Source of the DNA: Mycolicibacterium sp. CBMA 234
GTDB taxonomy: Bacteria; Actinomycetota; Actinomycetes; Mycobacteriales; Mycobacteriaceae
Assembly: GCF_009729415.1 (NCBI RefSeq)
Contig: NZ_MPKW01000001.1
Location: 124,001-188,000, forward strand
DNA: 64,000 nucleotides
Reading direction: 5' to 3'
The notes beneath the pieces were generated by a model. It did no database searches, was not told the DNA's origin, and saw only the letters and a program-made list of their open reading frames with translations. Positions 38,644 to 46,902 of this stretch are shown in pieces. The position numbers were made by a program, and so were the translations under genes. Position 1 is the first letter of the stretch. The number at the start of each line of letters is the position of its first letter.

Positions 38644-39366
38644 ATGCCGAAAATCGATCGACTGATCGAGGCGTTCGGAAATCAGAAACAAGTAAAGAAG
38701 ATCATCACCACCCTTCTCGTTGTTAGTGGCCTCGGTGGTGTGACGCTGGTTTCCTCGCCGGTGCACCGGCATGCAGCGGTAGCAGTCGGGCAACGACCGA
38801 CGGTCGACCCGGTAGCCAACGCGGCCGCAGTTCGGCCAGAACCGGCGGGTGACACGGCACCCGGAGCGGCTGCAGCCAACATCCGCACACCGGTCACCGT
38901 GACCAAAGACTCCGGTCCGCTAGACATCGTCAAAGCCATCGTGAGCCAGGGCCAGACCGCCAGGCTCAGCGAAGACCAGATCAAGGCCGTCATCGCCACG
39001 GCGAAAATCGAGTCGACTTTCCGCCCGACCGTCTCTGGTGGTGTTCAGGCCTACGAGGGCGGGGGAGCCGCAGCCAATGAGGTAATCGGCCTGTTTCAGG
39101 AGAAAGCCAGTTTCGGCACCGTCGCTGAGCGTCAGGACCCCAACAAGTCGATCACTCGGTTTATCGCCCGGTTCACTGAGGCGTTCAGGAAATACGGGAT
39201 CAGCAGCGATAGTGTGCTGGCAGCCACACTCGCGCAGAATCCGCAACTGGTCAGGTATCACGGCGGGGTCGGAACTGATTACTACAACACAGTCAGAGCA
39301 GCAATGAGCTCGGCCGCAGACCTGTACTACCAAGTCGCCGGCGCCGCAGTACCATCGGCCGCCTAA
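38644..39366 (+). CDS. Exported lysozyme/transglycosylase-like protein
   Basis: 240 residues. A basic N-terminus and one hydrophobic segment (IITTLLVVSGLGGVTLV, about 20-36) act as a signal or anchor, followed by an Ala/Pro-rich linker to ~75. The C-terminal ~150 residues read RLSEDQIKAVIATAKIESTF, with Glu in the position of the SLT/goose-type lysozyme catalytic acid, then GLFQEK and the helical ITRFIARFTEAF segment. It probably cleaves peptidoglycan. The RNA leader is long and carries a CRP-like site. The ATG has an AAGAAGAGAG site. Confidence 0.85.
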   Translation: MPKIDRLIEAFGNQKQVKKIITTLLVVSGLGGVTLVSSPVHRHAAVAVGQRPTVDPVANAAAVRPEPAGDTAPGAAAANIRTPVTVTKDSGPLDIVKAIVSQGQTARLSEDQIKAVIATAKIESTFRPTVSGGVQAYEGGGAAANEVIGLFQEKASFGTVAERQDPNKSITRFIARFTEAFRKYGISSDSVLAATLAQNPQLVRYHGGVGTDYYNTVRAAMSSAADLYYQVAGAAVPSAA

Positions 39367-39411
39367 CCACTGGACGCCGGGGCACGCGCGTTTCGACAGT
39401 CGGCGATATTC

Positions 39412-39606
39412 CTCCCAAGATGGCCCGCGCAGCGCGCTATGGAATCAGCATGACCGGCACGTTGGTGTTGCCGGGCGTGATGGTGGGCATCGCCGAAGCA
39501 TCGACCACTCAAAGGCCGGCGATGCGAAACACGCGGCAGTACGTGTCGAGCAGCGGGGACGACGTCGGAAGCCATTGTGTGCCAATGGCTCCCATCACAC
39601 AGGTGC
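39412..39606 (-). pseudogene. Decayed fragment of a GMC oxidoreductase 3' end
   Basis: This stretch aligns along its whole length with the last ~190 bp of the intact GMC gene (35513-35706), with one 3-bp gap and roughly 85 percent identical bases. Translated, it gives CRVFRIAGL, a stop, VVDASAMPTITPGNTN, VPVMLIP, a second stop and RAARAIL, which mirrors the intact C-terminus. Two in-frame stops and the missing front ~90 percent show it is dead. It sits directly after the lysozyme-like gene. Confidence 0.87.
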
Positions 39607-39730
39607 TGTATTCGATTGCTGTACAAGCGGTCCCGTGCCAGTAGTAGGGGAGAAGGAGCGGGACCTACACCTGATTGTGTCCGGCGAACCTAGCTCGATA
39701 AAGCCGTGAAGCGCAGACGGCTGATGGTCG

Positions 39731-40198
39731 TCACCCGTTGTCCCGCCATGTCAGCACTTGCTTGAGCGACGTGAGGTCGTATCCGTTGTCGGAGGTGAGT
39801 CCGGTCTGGAACAACGTGACGCCGGCCTCGCGGAAGGCATCGGCGCTGTCGGGGTTCTGCCACAGCGTCGAACGTTCGATATCCGCGCCGTTGCGGCCGT
39901 ACGTCTGCGCCAGCTCGTCGACGCGTTCGCTGGACCCGCAAAATGCGTCGAGGTCCTGGAAGGCGTGCCAGATGTCAGCGTGCCGGGCAACGGCCGGCAG
40001 TGAACGCTTGGGCCCCGTGCCGCCGATGAGGATCGGCAGCTTGCGCACAGGAGGCGGAATCAGTGCAGCCAATCGGTCCTCGATGCGGGTCAGGCTCTCG
40101 TCGAACAGATCAAAGCGGGAGCCGAAGGTGCCGAATTCGTAACCATATGTGGTGTAATCCTTTTCGTACCATCCGGCGCCGAGTCCGGACTCGCTCAC
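39731..40198 (-). pseudogene. LLM oxidoreductase lacking its N-terminal third
   Basis: The 155 residues begin at GLGAGWYEKDY, which in intact F420-type LLM proteins lies about 100 residues into the chain, and continue with PPVRKLPILIGGTGPKRSL and LWQNPDS to a normal C-terminus. The sequence upstream of 40198 does not encode the missing barrel half in any frame. The fragment has no in-frame stop, so a recent 5' deletion is likely. Together with the GMC fragment it marks a decaying patch. Confidence 0.75.
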
Positions 40199-40392
40199 GC
40201 GCGACCGGCTCCGTCAACTGATGATCTGATGCGTCCGAGACCGTCGTGGCAGTAGCGAAAACCATTGCGTTCGGCCTCAATACGAACTGGCGGATGCCGG
40301 TCAGCCCTATGGCGTTGGCGTTACAGTCACCAGTGTGCGCGGCCGCAACGTCAAATTCGGCATCAAGGTCAACGACCAACCAAAGCTCTGAT

Positions 40393-40788
40393 ATGACCCT
40401 GTCTCCACCACCACGCGCTGAGGTCTTCTTGGTGAAGAACCGCCTCAGCCCGATCGCAACGCGAGCCGCGCTCGAACTCACCGATGACAGTTTGCGTTGC
40501 ACAGTCACGGAGTACTCGAAGTGGGTCGAGGAAGCCTTAGGGATTACCGATCTCAGGTCTCGACTTCAAGCAGGCGAGGCGGTTGTGGCCTTTGATTTCC
40601 GGCGCAATCAGCTGAATATCAAGTGGCTCAATCAATTTCTGAAGGCCGGGTTTGCCGTTGGTGAAGGCAGCTCGCGCCGTTGGCTGGTGTCGCTCGTTTA
40701 TCCCACTGGAATCATCGCCTTGACGGAGGTGGTAGACGGCTGGGACGCCCACCACGAATGGCGGCGCGCTCTGCCCTCAACGGGTTAG
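40393..40788 (+). CDS. Conserved-looking hypothetical protein
   Basis: 131 residues from ATG at 40393. The ORF is open to GTG 40246, but the earlier residues are low-complexity. I do not recognise a family. The sequence mixes strands and helices (VFLVKNRLSPIATRAALEL; VVAFDFRRNQLNIKWLNQFL; LVSLVYPTGIIALTEVV), has two Trp-rich ends and no signal peptide or membrane helix. It converges with the DinB gene, leaving 3 bp between stops. Confidence 0.6.
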   Translation: MTLSPPPRAEVFLVKNRLSPIATRAALELTDDSLRCTVTEYSKWVEEALGITDLRSRLQAGEAVVAFDFRRNQLNIKWLNQFLKAGFAVGEGSSRRWLVSLVYPTGIIALTEVVDGWDAHHEWRRALPSTG

Positions 40789-40791
40789 CCA

Positions 40792-41316
40792 CTAGCGCCG
40801 TGTTGGAGAGCTGCTGCTCGGATCGACGGGCTGCTCGATCTGCTCGCGCAGGACGTCACCGTGGCCAGCGTGACGTGCGAAGTCCTCGATCGCGAGCAAG
40901 AAGATGAATCGCAGGTTGACCTCGCCAAGGCGGGGGTGCGTTCTGACCTCATCGAGGTCGAATTCGGCGGCGATCTCGCGGGATCGTTCGCTGGCGCGCT
41001 CGAATTCGGCGATCACGCCGACCAACGTCTCGCTGTCGTCGACGACGAAGCTGGCGTCACCCGCTGTTGTGCCGCCGTCGCATTCGCTCTCGGGAACGTC
41101 ACCAAGGATGTGGTGGAACCAGATCCGTTCCGCGACGGCAGCATGTTTGAGCAATCCGATCGGGGTGGTCATCGACGCAACGAGGCGGCCGCGAGCGTCT
41201 TCTTCCGACAGCCCGCGCACCGCATTGATCAATTCGGCTCGATTGCGGTCGAGCGCACTCTCGAGCAGTTGGCGCTCAGCACCGGTAGTGACTCGGGGTA
41301 TTGACCACGTTGTCAT
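40792..41316 (-). CDS. DinB/DUF664-family protein
   Basis: 174 residues with the four-helix DinB layout: LLESALDRNRAELINAVRG, the metal-binding HAAVAERIWFHH (first histidines) and a late FARHAGHGDVLREQI giving the third histidine. Proteins with this DUF664 form are metal-dependent, often mycothiol-linked transferases in actinobacteria. The substrate is unknown. ATG at 41316. Confidence 0.9.
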   Translation of the reverse strand: MTTWSIPRVTTGAERQLLESALDRNRAELINAVRGLSEEDARGRLVASMTTPIGLLKHAAVAERIWFHHILGDVPESECDGGTTAGDASFVVDDSETLVGVIAEFERASERSREIAAEFDLDEVRTHPRLGEVNLRFIFLLAIEDFARHAGHGDVLREQIEQPVDPSSSSPTRR

Positions 41317-41631
41317 TGTTTTCTCATTTCTGTTAGAGCGGATTAGATATGAAACATCCTGTTGTGCTTACACTTTCGGATACATGCGGCGGCGCCTTAC
41401 GGGCTGGACAACGACCTCACGTAAGCGATATGACCGACGAAGCACTCAAACTTGACGCAGCGAACGAAGTCGAGCGCGGGGCCTTGAAGAGTTGCTGGAT
41501 GTCGTCGTACTGGGAAGCGCCTCGGTGTCTGAACCACAAGCAGACACTCGCCTCAACCAGCGATGCAGCTCACGCTACCAGGGTCTGTTCACCGGGGCGT
41601 ATACCCGTGTCATCCGCATCGCACGCCTGGC
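41317..41631. other. 315-bp stretch without a supported gene
   Basis: Several weak overlapping ORFs occur on the plus strand, none with a ribosome-binding site and protein-like composition over its full length. A short in-frame piece (EELLDVVVLGSASVSEPQ, about 41484-41540) looks protein-like and could be a remnant. No promoter, repeat or RNA was recognised. Confidence 0.3.
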
Positions 41632-42504
41632 TCAATCCAGCGTCGGCGTCCACTCTGCCGCTAGTTCGGCGATGAAGCCGTGGACATCGGCGGGATCCGA
41701 CGGCGGACTCGTTACGAGTACAAGCTCGTCGATACCCATCTCGGCCAGCGGTCGCACGTCGCGGGGTCGCGGTTCACGCAACGCGACGGCCAACCGCAGC
41801 CGCCCCGGGTCGCGGCCAGCATCGCGGCACATGCCGCGGATCAGCGACGTACACCGGGCGACTTCGTCGGTGTCGGACAGGTTGAACCCGTACCAGCCGT
41901 CGCCCCATTCCGCGACCCGGCGCAGCGCGGCGTCGCTGTTGCCGCCCAGCACGATTGGAATGCGACGGTCCCGCACGGGTTTTGGGTTGACGCGGATCGA
42001 TGTGAAGTTGACGAACTCGCCGTCGAAGGAGGCGACGTCGTGATGCCAGATTGTGCGCATCGCGTCGACGTATTCGGCCGCGCGAACGGACCGGCGGTTG
42101 AACGGAACGCCGAGGACTTCGAATTCTTCACGGGACCAACCAATTCCGATGCCCAGCGTCAATCGCCCGCCGCTCAGCTTGTCCAGCGATGCGGCCTGTT
42201 TGGCGACAATCACCGGGTTGTGTTCGGGCAACAGCAGCACGCCAGTGGCCACACCGATCGTGGTGGTCGCCGCGGCCGCAAAGCTCAGCGCGATCCACGG
42301 GTCGAGCCAGTCCGCGTCAGGCGGTACGGCGATCTGGCCGTCGTCGGCGTACGGGTAGCGGGATGTCGACTGGTCCACCATGACGACGTGCTCGCCGGCC
42401 CATAGCGTCGCGAACCTGTGGTGTTCGGCAGCCTTCGAGACGGCCTCGATGATCCCGCGGTCGGCTCCAGCCGCAATTCCCAGCGCATGCAATCCCAGAT
42501 GCAC
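41632..42504 (-). CDS. LLM-class F420-dependent oxidoreductase
   Basis: 290 residues from GTG at 42504 (HLGLHALGI). It shows LWAGEHVV near 35, GVATGVLLLPEHNPVIVAKQ, and GRLTLGIGIGWSREEFEVLGVPF, the hallmark of the F420-dependent TIGR03619-like group, with PIVLGGNSDAALRRVAEWGDGW downstream. The extra upstream codons are not conserved-looking. It lies 65 bp from the yaeQ stop on the same strand and may be cotranscribed with it. Confidence 0.92.
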   Translation of the reverse strand: MHLGLHALGIAAGADRGIIEAVSKAAEHHRFATLWAGEHVVMVDQSTSRYPYADDGQIAVPPDADWLDPWIALSFAAAATTTIGVATGVLLLPEHNPVIVAKQAASLDKLSGGRLTLGIGIGWSREEFEVLGVPFNRRSVRAAEYVDAMRTIWHHDVASFDGEFVNFTSIRVNPKPVRDRRIPIVLGGNSDAALRRVAEWGDGWYGFNLSDTDEVARCTSLIRGMCRDAGRDPGRLRLAVALREPRPRDVRPLAEMGIDELVLVTSPPSDPADVHGFIAELAAEWTPTLD

Positions 42505-42569
42505 CCGGTGATCATTGCACGGCGAATGATGGATTTGTAGACGACGAGCTAGCACTCGGGCTCAGACGT

Positions 42570-43121
42570 TCACTCCAATGGCTCGGGCGTGAAGGTGACG
42601 TCGACTCCGCCTACGGTCATCGTCACCTGACCTTCGATCACCATCACCTGTGCCGAGACCCGTCGATCGACAGTCTGGGCCAGTTGCTGCACCGATGCGT
42701 GCGGTATCTGCACTACCGACAGGTTCGGCAGCCCCGCCACTTTGGGTCCGACGGTGCGCCACCAGGTGGCCACGCCGGCGGCGAAAGGGAAGAGCAGCAC
42801 CTGGTCGGCCTGGCTGGCCGCCTTGCCCAAGGCGCGTTCGTCGGGCTGGCCGACGTTGATCCACTCCAGGATCCGGCCGGTGTAGTCGGCGAGCCGCAAG
42901 TCCGGTACACCAGGGGTGGACAGGCCTGCCCCGAACGCCAACTCACCGTCGACGTCGCTGAGTCGGTGCGCGCGAAGCCCAAAAGCCAACAACCGCACCA
43001 CCATCCGCTCATCGGTCTCACTGGGATGACGGGCCACGGTCAGCGCGTGATCGGCGTAGTAACCGTGATCGACATCGGAGACGCCAAGTTCGACTTTGAA
43101 CACTGTTGCAGAAAGGGCCAC
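42570..43121 (-). CDS. yaeQ: YaeQ-family protein
   Basis: 183 residues. The opening MALSATVFKVELGVSDVDHGYY, HALTVARHPSETDERMVVRLLAFGL and WINVGQPDERALGKA are near-diagnostic for YaeQ, a PD-(D/E)XK nuclease-like fold of unclear function once linked to RfaH-type antitermination. Length is standard. In E. coli relatives the nuclease residues are partly kept; here the E-R-M-V and D-x-R-L-A-D segments are present. Biological role unknown. Confidence 0.93.
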   Translation of the reverse strand: MALSATVFKVELGVSDVDHGYYADHALTVARHPSETDERMVVRLLAFGLRAHRLSDVDGELAFGAGLSTPGVPDLRLADYTGRILEWINVGQPDERALGKAASQADQVLLFPFAAGVATWWRTVGPKVAGLPNLSVVQIPHASVQQLAQTVDRRVSAQVMVIEGQVTMTVGGVDVTFTPEPLE

Positions 43122-43260
43122 GTCATAGTGTCCACCCGCGTGGTGCCCCCCGAGCAGTCGGGCCGCGTTGAGGGGTCAGGCCGCCGAGCTAGCCGTCAGT
43201 TCGAGTCGACACCCAGGCACGCAACCATGCAGCAGCCTCAGGTTGACCGTGATACGGCAG

Positions 43261-43290
43261 GGGCGGCACGGGCTGGCTCCCGTGCCGCCC
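43261..43290 (+). terminator. Strong 12-bp intrinsic-type terminator with no obvious gene
   Basis: Perfect 12-base arms GGGCGGCACGGG and CCCGTGCCGCCC enclose a 6-base CTGGCT loop and are followed by TTT. It lies 140 bp upstream of the divergent yaeQ start, and the nearest plus-strand CDS that could use it ends at 40788. The DNA from about 43125 to 43260 may therefore be a short noncoding transcript. The rest, to 43444, holds only a small ORF leader. Confidence 0.75.
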
Positions 43291-43444
43291 TTTACATCCC
43301 GTGTTTCGTCGCGGCCTTCTTAGCTGTGCGCTAGATCACCATTGGCTGGCGTTCGGTCACGGGCCGATTCGCCGACTACACCTTACGAAACGTGTCCGAC
43401 ATAGCTGATGGACATCAGAACGCGCGTAACTAGGGGGAATCGTC

Positions 43445-43546
43445 GTGGGGGAGTTCTTGCCAGGCGACCGGGTGTGGTGGCGTATTGCTCGCTGGTGGCC
43501 GGTATTGGTGGCATTGGCGATCACCGTCGCACTTACTTTCCTCTGA
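43445..43546 (+). CDS. Tiny single-helix membrane protein
   Basis: 33 codons from GTG, with an AGGGGGAA ribosome-binding site about 6 bases upstream. The product has a short amphipathic front (GEFLPGDRVWWRIARWW) and one membrane helix (PVLVALAITVALTFL). Its stop TGA shares its A with the ATG of the next small ORF (TGATG), which suggests coupling. Too short for family assignment; a real small protein is plausible but unproven. Confidence 0.45.
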   Translation: MGEFLPGDRVWWRIARWWPVLVALAITVALTFL

Positions 43547-43827
43547 TGCCAAAGGCGGTGTCTATCAAGTCCGCGCACCCGACGTCATCACGACGGGCCG
43601 CTCGGCAGGATCACGCGGTCCTTCTTGAGTGGGAAGATGGCGAGCCATCACTCGACTTCCTCTTCGAGACAGATGACAACCTCTCGCAGATCCTTGAAGC
43701 GATCCCCACGCTAGGGGAGGTCGACGCCTGCACCCATCGCCCACGATGGTTGCTATGCGCCCGGGGCGGCCCGATGCCGAAGACCGCATCGTTGTCCTCC
43801 GAACCTGAACGGACGCTAGGGGTTTAG
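43546..43827 (+). CDS. Possible small protein coupled to the tiny membrane protein
   Basis: 93 residues. The middle (DHAVLLEWEDGEPSLDFLFETDDNLSQILEAIPTLGEVD) has a composition typical of real proteins, acidic and with periodic hydrophobics, while both ends are low-complexity. The start overlaps the preceding stop. No family recognised. A further 72-codon ORF (43830-44048) follows after two bases and is even weaker. Treat as hypothetical. Confidence 0.35.
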   Translation: MPKAVSIKSAHPTSSRRAARQDHAVLLEWEDGEPSLDFLFETDDNLSQILEAIPTLGEVDACTHRPRWLLCARGGPMPKTASLSSEPERTLGV

Positions 43828-44086
43828 CCGTGGGGCCTGCGAATGGAACGCCCTCCGGTGATGCTGACCGGACAGAGCAATCGCGTGGCGGTGCCGATGA
43901 GCCGGCCGCGCGCCGGGTGCTGAGGGTGTACGCGGCATGGGGCACCGGGCCGTTCGAGTTGATCGCTGCGGTGTTCGGCCGCGCTATCGAAAGGACTCGT
44001 CGTGCCCCCGAGCCGATACGCCGGATCCTTTGGGGCCAACGACAATAACGGCTGGGTGTAATCGCCGACGATCGGTCCGGCGAAAC

Positions 44087-45172
44087 CTACTGTCCGCGAC
44101 ACCGTCTCAATTCCTGCTCGAGAACGAGCACTTGCTCACGCTGGCGGGCGATCTGCTTCTCGGCGCCGACTCGCAGTTGCGGAGGCAGTTCGCCGAGCGT
44201 CTCGACTTCCTGGCTGATCTGGTCGGATAGCAATGCGATCTGGTGCTCGATCGGATAACACTTGTCGGCCGTGTAAGCCTCGAAGGCAGTGTCCGCAGTG
44301 GCGCTGCCGTTGCCGCCCATCGCGTAAATGAGTCCGTCCGGACCAGTCGTGGTGGCAATGATGGCGCGTGGCGCCGCCATCATTGGCTGCACGGTCCAGG
44401 CGGGCGCGGTGGGGTTGTAGCTGTACACGTTGGGAACGGTCACGGGTGCTTTGTTGACCACAATGTTGCCGCCGATGGCGTAGATGAGCCCGTTGGGATC
44501 GACTGCAGCGGCCAATCCGCATGTGCCCACAGGAAGCGCAGCGGGGGCCGATGTCCAGGTGTCGGTCTTGGTGTTGAACACCTCGACCGCGGTTGAGGGT
44601 GCGGGAGCGGCGTTGTTCATACCGCCGATCGCATAGATCAGTCCGTCTTTCCCTGTCACCACCGCCAGGTACATCCGGGCCGTGGGCAATGGTGCCCTGG
44701 CAGACCAGGTGTCGGTTGCCGGGTCATATGCCTCGACCACCGCAACGGTGTTGTCATTGGCATCGACGCCGCCGATCGCGTAGACGAGGCCGTCGGGCCC
44801 GGTGGCGGCTCCCAGTGCTGCCCGAGCGGTCGGCAGGGGCGCCGCCTGCGTCCACGACATCGTGGTCGGTTCGAAAACCTCGTGCAGGGCTTCCGGCGCG
44901 GTGGTTAGCGCCGACCACCCACCGAGAGCATGCAGCCTGCCGGGGGTGGCGGTCACGGCAAGACCGCTGCGTGGCGTCGGCAGGGTCGTCACCGTAGTCG
45001 CCCATGTCTTATGCAATGTGTCGTAGGCGTCGACTTCTGGGACGAGTGCGCTGACGCCGAAACCGCCTATCGCGTAGACCAATTCACCCGCCTCCTGGCC
45101 GGGAGCATCGCACCTTGCGGCGCCTGCGCCGCGGCGAGACGTCGGCAGGGGTTCTTCTTCGATCCATGACAT
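44087..45172 (-). CDS. Kelch-repeat beta-propeller with C-terminal coiled coil
   Basis: 361 residues from ATG at 45172, which has a GAGGAGA site six bases upstream; an ATG 18 bases earlier overlaps that site. About six Kelch units follow each other, each with LVYAIGG or LIYAIGG, a VEAYDP/VEVFNT strand and a TW or SW pair. The last ~60 residues (HQIALLSDQISQEVETLGELPPQL to the end) form a heptad-like coiled coil. No signal peptide, so it is cytoplasmic and probably binds partners. Tandem repeats make it a candidate for length variation. Confidence 0.9.
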   Translation of the reverse strand: MSWIEEEPLPTSRRGAGAARCDAPGQEAGELVYAIGGFGVSALVPEVDAYDTLHKTWATTVTTLPTPRSGLAVTATPGRLHALGGWSALTTAPEALHEVFEPTTMSWTQAAPLPTARAALGAATGPDGLVYAIGGVDANDNTVAVVEAYDPATDTWSARAPLPTARMYLAVVTGKDGLIYAIGGMNNAAPAPSTAVEVFNTKTDTWTSAPAALPVGTCGLAAAVDPNGLIYAIGGNIVVNKAPVTVPNVYSYNPTAPAWTVQPMMAAPRAIIATTTGPDGLIYAMGGNGSATADTAFEAYTADKCYPIEHQIALLSDQISQEVETLGELPPQLRVGAEKQIARQREQVLVLEQELRRCRGQ

Positions 45173-45369
45173 GGGTATCTCCTCACTCACCCCGAGACAT
45201 ATCGCAGGCTCGTGTGAGCCGGCACCAACAATCGAATCTCACACGCGCAGTCGTAGTGGGCGGTTCGGCACAAATTTCGCCACTCGGGATTCCCACTAGC
45301 GGTCTGCGGCGCTACCAGTGCCCAAGAGGGTTCGAGCGTCGGCAGGGCCAGGGGAGTTACGGCGGGGCG

Positions 45370-46080
45370 TCAACGGCCGCCGAACGCCCACGCGACCATT
45401 TGCGGGAATTCTTCCTGCCAGAACGGATCACCGTGCGATCCGATTCGCTCGCTCATGACGACCTCTGCCCCTGCGTCGCGCAGCGCGTCTGCCCATCGCG
45501 TGGCGTTGTCGAGGAAGAACGGCTCTAATGTGCCGGCGACGAGGTAGGTGCGCGGAAGCGCACGCGGCATCGTCGACGGCGGTTGGTAACCCGCGCCCGG
45601 TGAGGCGCAGAACACCGCACCGTAGACGTCGGAATGCCTGAGCCCCAGGGCGAGCGCCAGCTCGCCACTTGCCGAGACCCCGCACACCGCGGTTCGTTCC
45701 ACCGGCAGCGCCACACCAAACCGCGATGCCGTCCATTGGCGGACGTCATCGACGAAGAACTTCTCGTGTGCCGCAAACCGGGCCGGATCGAAGCGCGGTG
45801 AGTACTCATCGAGCCGGAGCGTCTCATCGGCCAGACGGTGCGTACCGACGACCATCGTCGAAGGAACGTGACCGGTTTCGAGGAGCCCGCCCCAGCGCGA
45901 GATCATCTGACCGTCACCGGCGAACACGATCGCCTCTGGCGGATCCGGTGGGACATACACCGTGACCTGCCGTCCACCGTCGTAATCGAATGTCTCGGTA
46001 ACGAAGTCTCCCGAGACTGCACGGTCAATCCCTTGGTCATCCACTGTCGATACCCAATCCAAGTGAGACAGTGATGTCAA
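45370..46080 (-). CDS. Esterase of the enterochelin esterase (Fes-like) family
   Basis: 236 residues, alpha/beta hydrolase fold. The nucleophile elbow reads CGVSASGELALALG near residue 134, PEAIVFAGDGQMIS carries the early strand, and IGSHGDPFWQEEFPQMVAWAF supplies the catalytic histidine region typical of Fes/IroE and putative esterase (PF00756) members. No lid or signal peptide is visible, so it acts in the cytoplasm. A 12-bp palindrome (46088-46099, CGATCATGATCG) lies 7 bp before its start. Confidence 0.88.
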   Translation of the reverse strand: MTSLSHLDWVSTVDDQGIDRAVSGDFVTETFDYDGGRQVTVYVPPDPPEAIVFAGDGQMISRWGGLLETGHVPSTMVVGTHRLADETLRLDEYSPRFDPARFAAHEKFFVDDVRQWTASRFGVALPVERTAVCGVSASGELALALGLRHSDVYGAVFCASPGAGYQPPSTMPRALPRTYLVAGTLEPFFLDNATRWADALRDAGAEVVMSERIGSHGDPFWQEEFPQMVAWAFGGR

Positions 46081-46384
46081 CGGGTACCGATCATGATCGT
46101 GTTACTCAGGCGACCTCTGTTCCGGTCGCGGCGTTGGTGCCGTCAGCTTCGGGCGGCGCCCAGACTGAGCCCACGCGGAGAGGCTGGCCACAGTGCGATC
46201 GTCTGCTAGGACGGCAAACCTCCACGCTGCGTGAAAGCGTTAGTTGACCTGTACGCCTATCAATTTTCGGCCGCCGTTGGCACAAAATTTCTGCATAATG
46301 AAGTGTCCGATTTGTGTGAGTTCGTTGCTCCTACCCGTGAAGCGGTGGTCGAGTGTCGCGACCACAACAGAAAGGGAGCAGGTC
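46081..46384. promoter_or_regulatory. 304-bp divergent intergenic region
   Basis: Between the esterase and the small secreted protein. It contains the perfect palindrome CGATCATGATCG (46088-46099) next to the esterase start and an AT-rich patch near 46281-46300 that may carry the promoter of the secreted protein. Nothing else recognised. Confidence 0.3.
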
Positions 46385-46795
46385 ATGAAGCACAAGCCAA
46401 ACAAATTGGTGGCCCTGGAGGTTCCGGTGGCTGGCTTGGCATTGGTCGTCTTGGGCACGAGCGTCGCCCACGCCGACCCTGCACCAACCATCTCCTGCCC
46501 GAATACGGCCACACTCGGCGTCCCGTTCACCGCGACGCTTTCGCATTGGCCGGTCGGGACAGTCAACCTGGTTCAGGCATGGGCGCCCTCGGGACAGCAG
46601 TCCGGACCGGTCGTCGGTAACGCGTGGGTCGATCAGACGTTGGCGAACGCCGCATCGTTCTACGTGCCGGTCACGTTGCAAGGGAACATCCCTGGACCAT
46701 GGCAGGCGACTCACGTGGTGACCGCCGTCGAGCAGGTCGGCACCCAGACACTTCAGGCCGAGTGCTACATCCAAAACCTAATGATGAAGTTTTGA
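46385..46795 (+). CDS. Small secreted protein of unknown function
   Basis: 136 residues from an ATG with a GGGAG site. A signal peptide (basic start, then VPVAGLALVVLG, cleavage near AHADP at about residue 31) precedes a ~105-residue mature domain with two cysteines (ISCPNTA, AECYIQ), suited to one disulfide across an immunoglobulin-like beta sandwich (GVPFTATLSHWPVGTVNLVQ, VPVTLQGNIPGPWQATHVV). Similar domains occur in many mycobacterial secreted proteins. Function unknown. Confidence 0.8.
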   Translation: MKHKPNKLVALEVPVAGLALVVLGTSVAHADPAPTISCPNTATLGVPFTATLSHWPVGTVNLVQAWAPSGQQSGPVVGNAWVDQTLANAASFYVPVTLQGNIPGPWQATHVVTAVEQVGTQTLQAECYIQNLMMKF

Positions 46796-46902
46796 GCAGC
46801 ACCGGCGGTGCGACTACGCCGAGGAGCATCAGCACGACGTTCCGTCGTGAACATCAGTGCCGTTTATCAGCGACTTTGTGTCGGGCGTGGCATGTTGGTT
46901 GT

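Noticed and set aside
43183..43260. tRNA-like sequence (CAGTTCGAGTC) before the orphan terminator
   Set aside because: No acceptor or anticodon stem can be built around it.
43830..44048. 72-codon ORF two bases after the small acidic ORF
   Set aside because: Plausible position but no ribosome-binding site and Arg/Ala-rich composition; not strong enough to list.
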